NCBI GenBank assembly: GCA_036383955.1
Contig: DASVNH010000010.1
Location: forward strand, 1-24,691
Origin: JACQFK01 sp036383955
GTDB taxonomy: Bacteria > Planctomycetota > MHYJ01 > JACPRB01
DNA length: 24,691 bases
Reading direction: 5' to 3'
The notes below the pieces were generated by a model. That model ran no database searches and was not told the origin of the DNA. It saw only the letters and a list, made by a program, of their open reading frames with translations. Of the stretch, positions 23,330 to 24,691 are shown piece by piece. The position numbers were made by a program, and so were the translations under genes. Within the stretch, counting starts at the first letter, position 1. Each line of letters begins with the position of its first letter.

Positions 23330-24691
23330 CGAGGCGCTCGATGGCGGCGTCGATGAGGCGGCGGTCTTCCGTCGACGGCGTCCGCCCGCCGTAGCGCGCT
23401 TCGTAGAACTTGGCCGTGACGAAGTCCACCCCCTCATCCGGGAGCACGGCCTTCACCTGGCGGGCGAACTCGAGGGGCGTCGTCCCCGACGCCTTGCGCA
23501 GGCCGCGCTTCGAGAGGGCCCAGAGGAAGTCGCGATAGAAGTCCACCGACGCCGTCTCCCGGAACCCGCCCGCGAGCTGGCGGAGGCGCCGCTTCTGGGC
23601 GCCCGGCAGGGAGAGGTAGACGAGGAAGGCGAGCAGGCCCAGCGCCGCGGACACGCCGAGCGAGAGGGGCGAGAAGAGGACCGCGAGGACGCGGAAGAGG
23701 AAGGCGGCGACGGCCTTCATCGTCCCGCGCAGGGTCTCGCCCTGGGAGTCCGGGTCGAACTCGACGATCAGGTGGTCCCAGCGCTTGGGCGGGCCTCCGT
23801 CGTCGGTTTTCTTGAGGTCCAGCGACGCCACGGGCAGGCCTTCGGGGGGCGCGGGCGTGCGGCCCTCGGACGGGGTGGCGTCGTAGGCCCTCCAGCCGTG
23901 CTCGGGGCCGAACCAGACTTCCGCCCAGGCGTGGGCGTCGGAGAGCCGCACGAGGAACGAGCCGTCCTCCTCCGCGTCGTGGAGCTGGAAGCCCGTGGCC
24001 AGGCGCGCCGGCACGCCGGCCGCGCGGCAGAGCAGGGTCAGCGCCGACGCGTAGTGGATGCAGAAGCCCGCCCGCTGGTTGAGGAAGTGCTCCACGGGAT
24101 CGACGCCCGGCGCCGGCACGAACGGATCCGCCTTGTACGAGAAGCCGTTGCGCATGAGGAAGTGCTGGAAGCGGTTGACCTTGGCGTCGAGCTGGGTGTC
24201 GCCGAGGCCGCTGACGAGCTTCTTCGCCTCCGCGCGGACCCGCTCCAGCCCCTTCGGGACCTGGAGCCAGGCGGCGGGCGCCTCGGGCGGGCGCGTCAGG
24301 CGGGGCGGCGAGGCCGGCAGCAGCGCGCTCTCGGCGAAGAACTCGATGTAGTCCTTCGGCGGGGAGGGCATCCAGACCGCGCCGGCGGCCGGGTCGTGGC
24401 GCACCTCGGGGAGCTGGACGCGAAGGACGTCGGGCAGCAGATGGGCCACGGTCCCGGCGAGGACGGTGGCGTGGACCTGCTGGCGGACGAGGAGCCGGCC
24501 GGGGGGCACGGGCGTCTTCAGGTCGACCCACTGGTCGCCGCGGCCGTCGTCGGCGTCCCGCACCTTCCGGCGCTCGCCGCCGGTCTTCCATTCGCCCCCT
24601 TCGTAGAGGTCGAGGGTCGCGCCGCGGAGGTAGGGGGTGAGATCGGCGCTGACGGGGCGGTTCTGGAGGTCGCGCACGCGGACGCGGAGGG
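23310..24691 (-). CDS. Transglutaminase-like membrane protein (TgpA type), N-terminus beyond the window
   Basis: At least 460 residues are visible and the reading frame is open to the window edge, so the N-terminal membrane region typical of TgpA/DUF3488 proteins is probably outside. The transglutaminase-like core has the catalytic cysteine in RAGFCIHYASAL (24060-24062), histidine in DAHAWAEVWF (23931-23933) and aspartate in WRAYDATPSEG (23880-23882). A membrane segment pair follows (FLFRVLAVLFSPLSLG and LGLLAFLVYLSL). The protein ends with a DUF4129-like helical tail (TTPLEFARQVKAVLPDEG). Such proteins are often paired with MoxR ATPases and DUF58 proteins, which would lie upstream beyond the window. 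The 3' end overlaps the convergent asparaginase gene by 20 bases. Confidence 0.9.
   Translation of the reverse strand, partial: LRVRVRDLQNRPVSADLTPYLRGATLDLYEGGEWKTGGERRKVRDADDGRGDQWVDLKTPVPPGRLLVRQQVHATVLAGTVAHLLPDVLRVQLPEVRHDPAAGAVWMPSPPKDYIEFFAESALLPASPPRLTRPPEAPAAWLQVPKGLERVRAEAKKLVSGLGDTQLDAKVNRFQHFLMRNGFSYKADPFVPAPGVDPVEHFLNQRAGFCIHYASALTLLCRAAGVPARLATGFQLHDAEEDGSFLVRLSDAHAWAEVWFGPEHGWRAYDATPSEGRTPAPPEGLPVASLDLKKTDDGGPPKRWDHLIVEFDPDSQGETLRGTMKAVAAFLFRVLAVLFSPLSLGVSAALGLLAFLVYLSLPGAQKRRLRQLAGGFRETASVDFYRDFLWALSKRGLRKASGTTPLEFARQVKAVLPDEGVDFVTAKFYEARYGGRTPSTEDRRLIDAAIERLVKPSTP

Overview
The window is about 24.7 kb of dense, GC-rich bacterial chromosome. Genes are tightly packed, many starts are GTG or TTG, and no gap between genes exceeds about 160 bases. 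There are no rRNA, tRNA, CRISPR, phage or transposase genes. The gene mix (secreted ThuA-like protein, ECF sigma/zinc-finger anti-sigma pair, type II secretion operon, very long RseP, a 91-residue conserved small protein) suggests Planctomycetota or a relative. That placement is an inference from gene content, not from a marker gene.

Layout. 1-145: a long hairpin repeat. 146-1561 (minus): a ThuA-like protein and a small lipoprotein. 1659-10490 (plus): one apparent operon with ECF sigma factor, FecR-type anti-sigma factor, then gspD-E-F-G-H-I-J. 10504-16383 (minus): a complete oligopeptide ABC importer in the order substrate-binding lipoprotein, permease B, permease C, ATPase D, ATPase F. 16545-23329 (plus): an FHA-GAF-adenylate cyclase, dxr, rseP, a small conserved protein, a frameshifted UbiA-family prenyltransferase, and a zinc-type L-asparaginase. 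23310-24691 (minus, runs off the end): a transglutaminase-like membrane protein.

Functionally, the plus-strand operon joins an envelope-signalling pair to most of a type II secretion machine: outer-membrane secretin, ATPase, inner-membrane platform, and one major plus three minor pseudopilins. gspC, K, L, M and the prepilin peptidase are not here. The opp cluster imports peptides or similar solutes. dxr (isoprenoid precursors) beside rseP (intramembrane protease) is a common bacterial pairing.

The most unusual signal is a set of non-coding elements at gene junctions (4-138, 6962-7023, 9226-9330, 9831-9858, 18153-18222, 21481-21543). Each consists of short tandem words of about 7 bases. Four of the six also have inverted arms, and three have a C-run/G-run core. 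Each element uses a different word. Five of the six touch the start region of the downstream gene, where they supply a start codon, a Shine-Dalgarno-like G-run, a stop codon or leader codons. The clearest is a 105-base (35-codon) palindrome lying in frame inside the cleavable leader of GspI. A separate 20-base dispersed-repeat-like word sits in frame in the signal peptide of the small lipoprotein.
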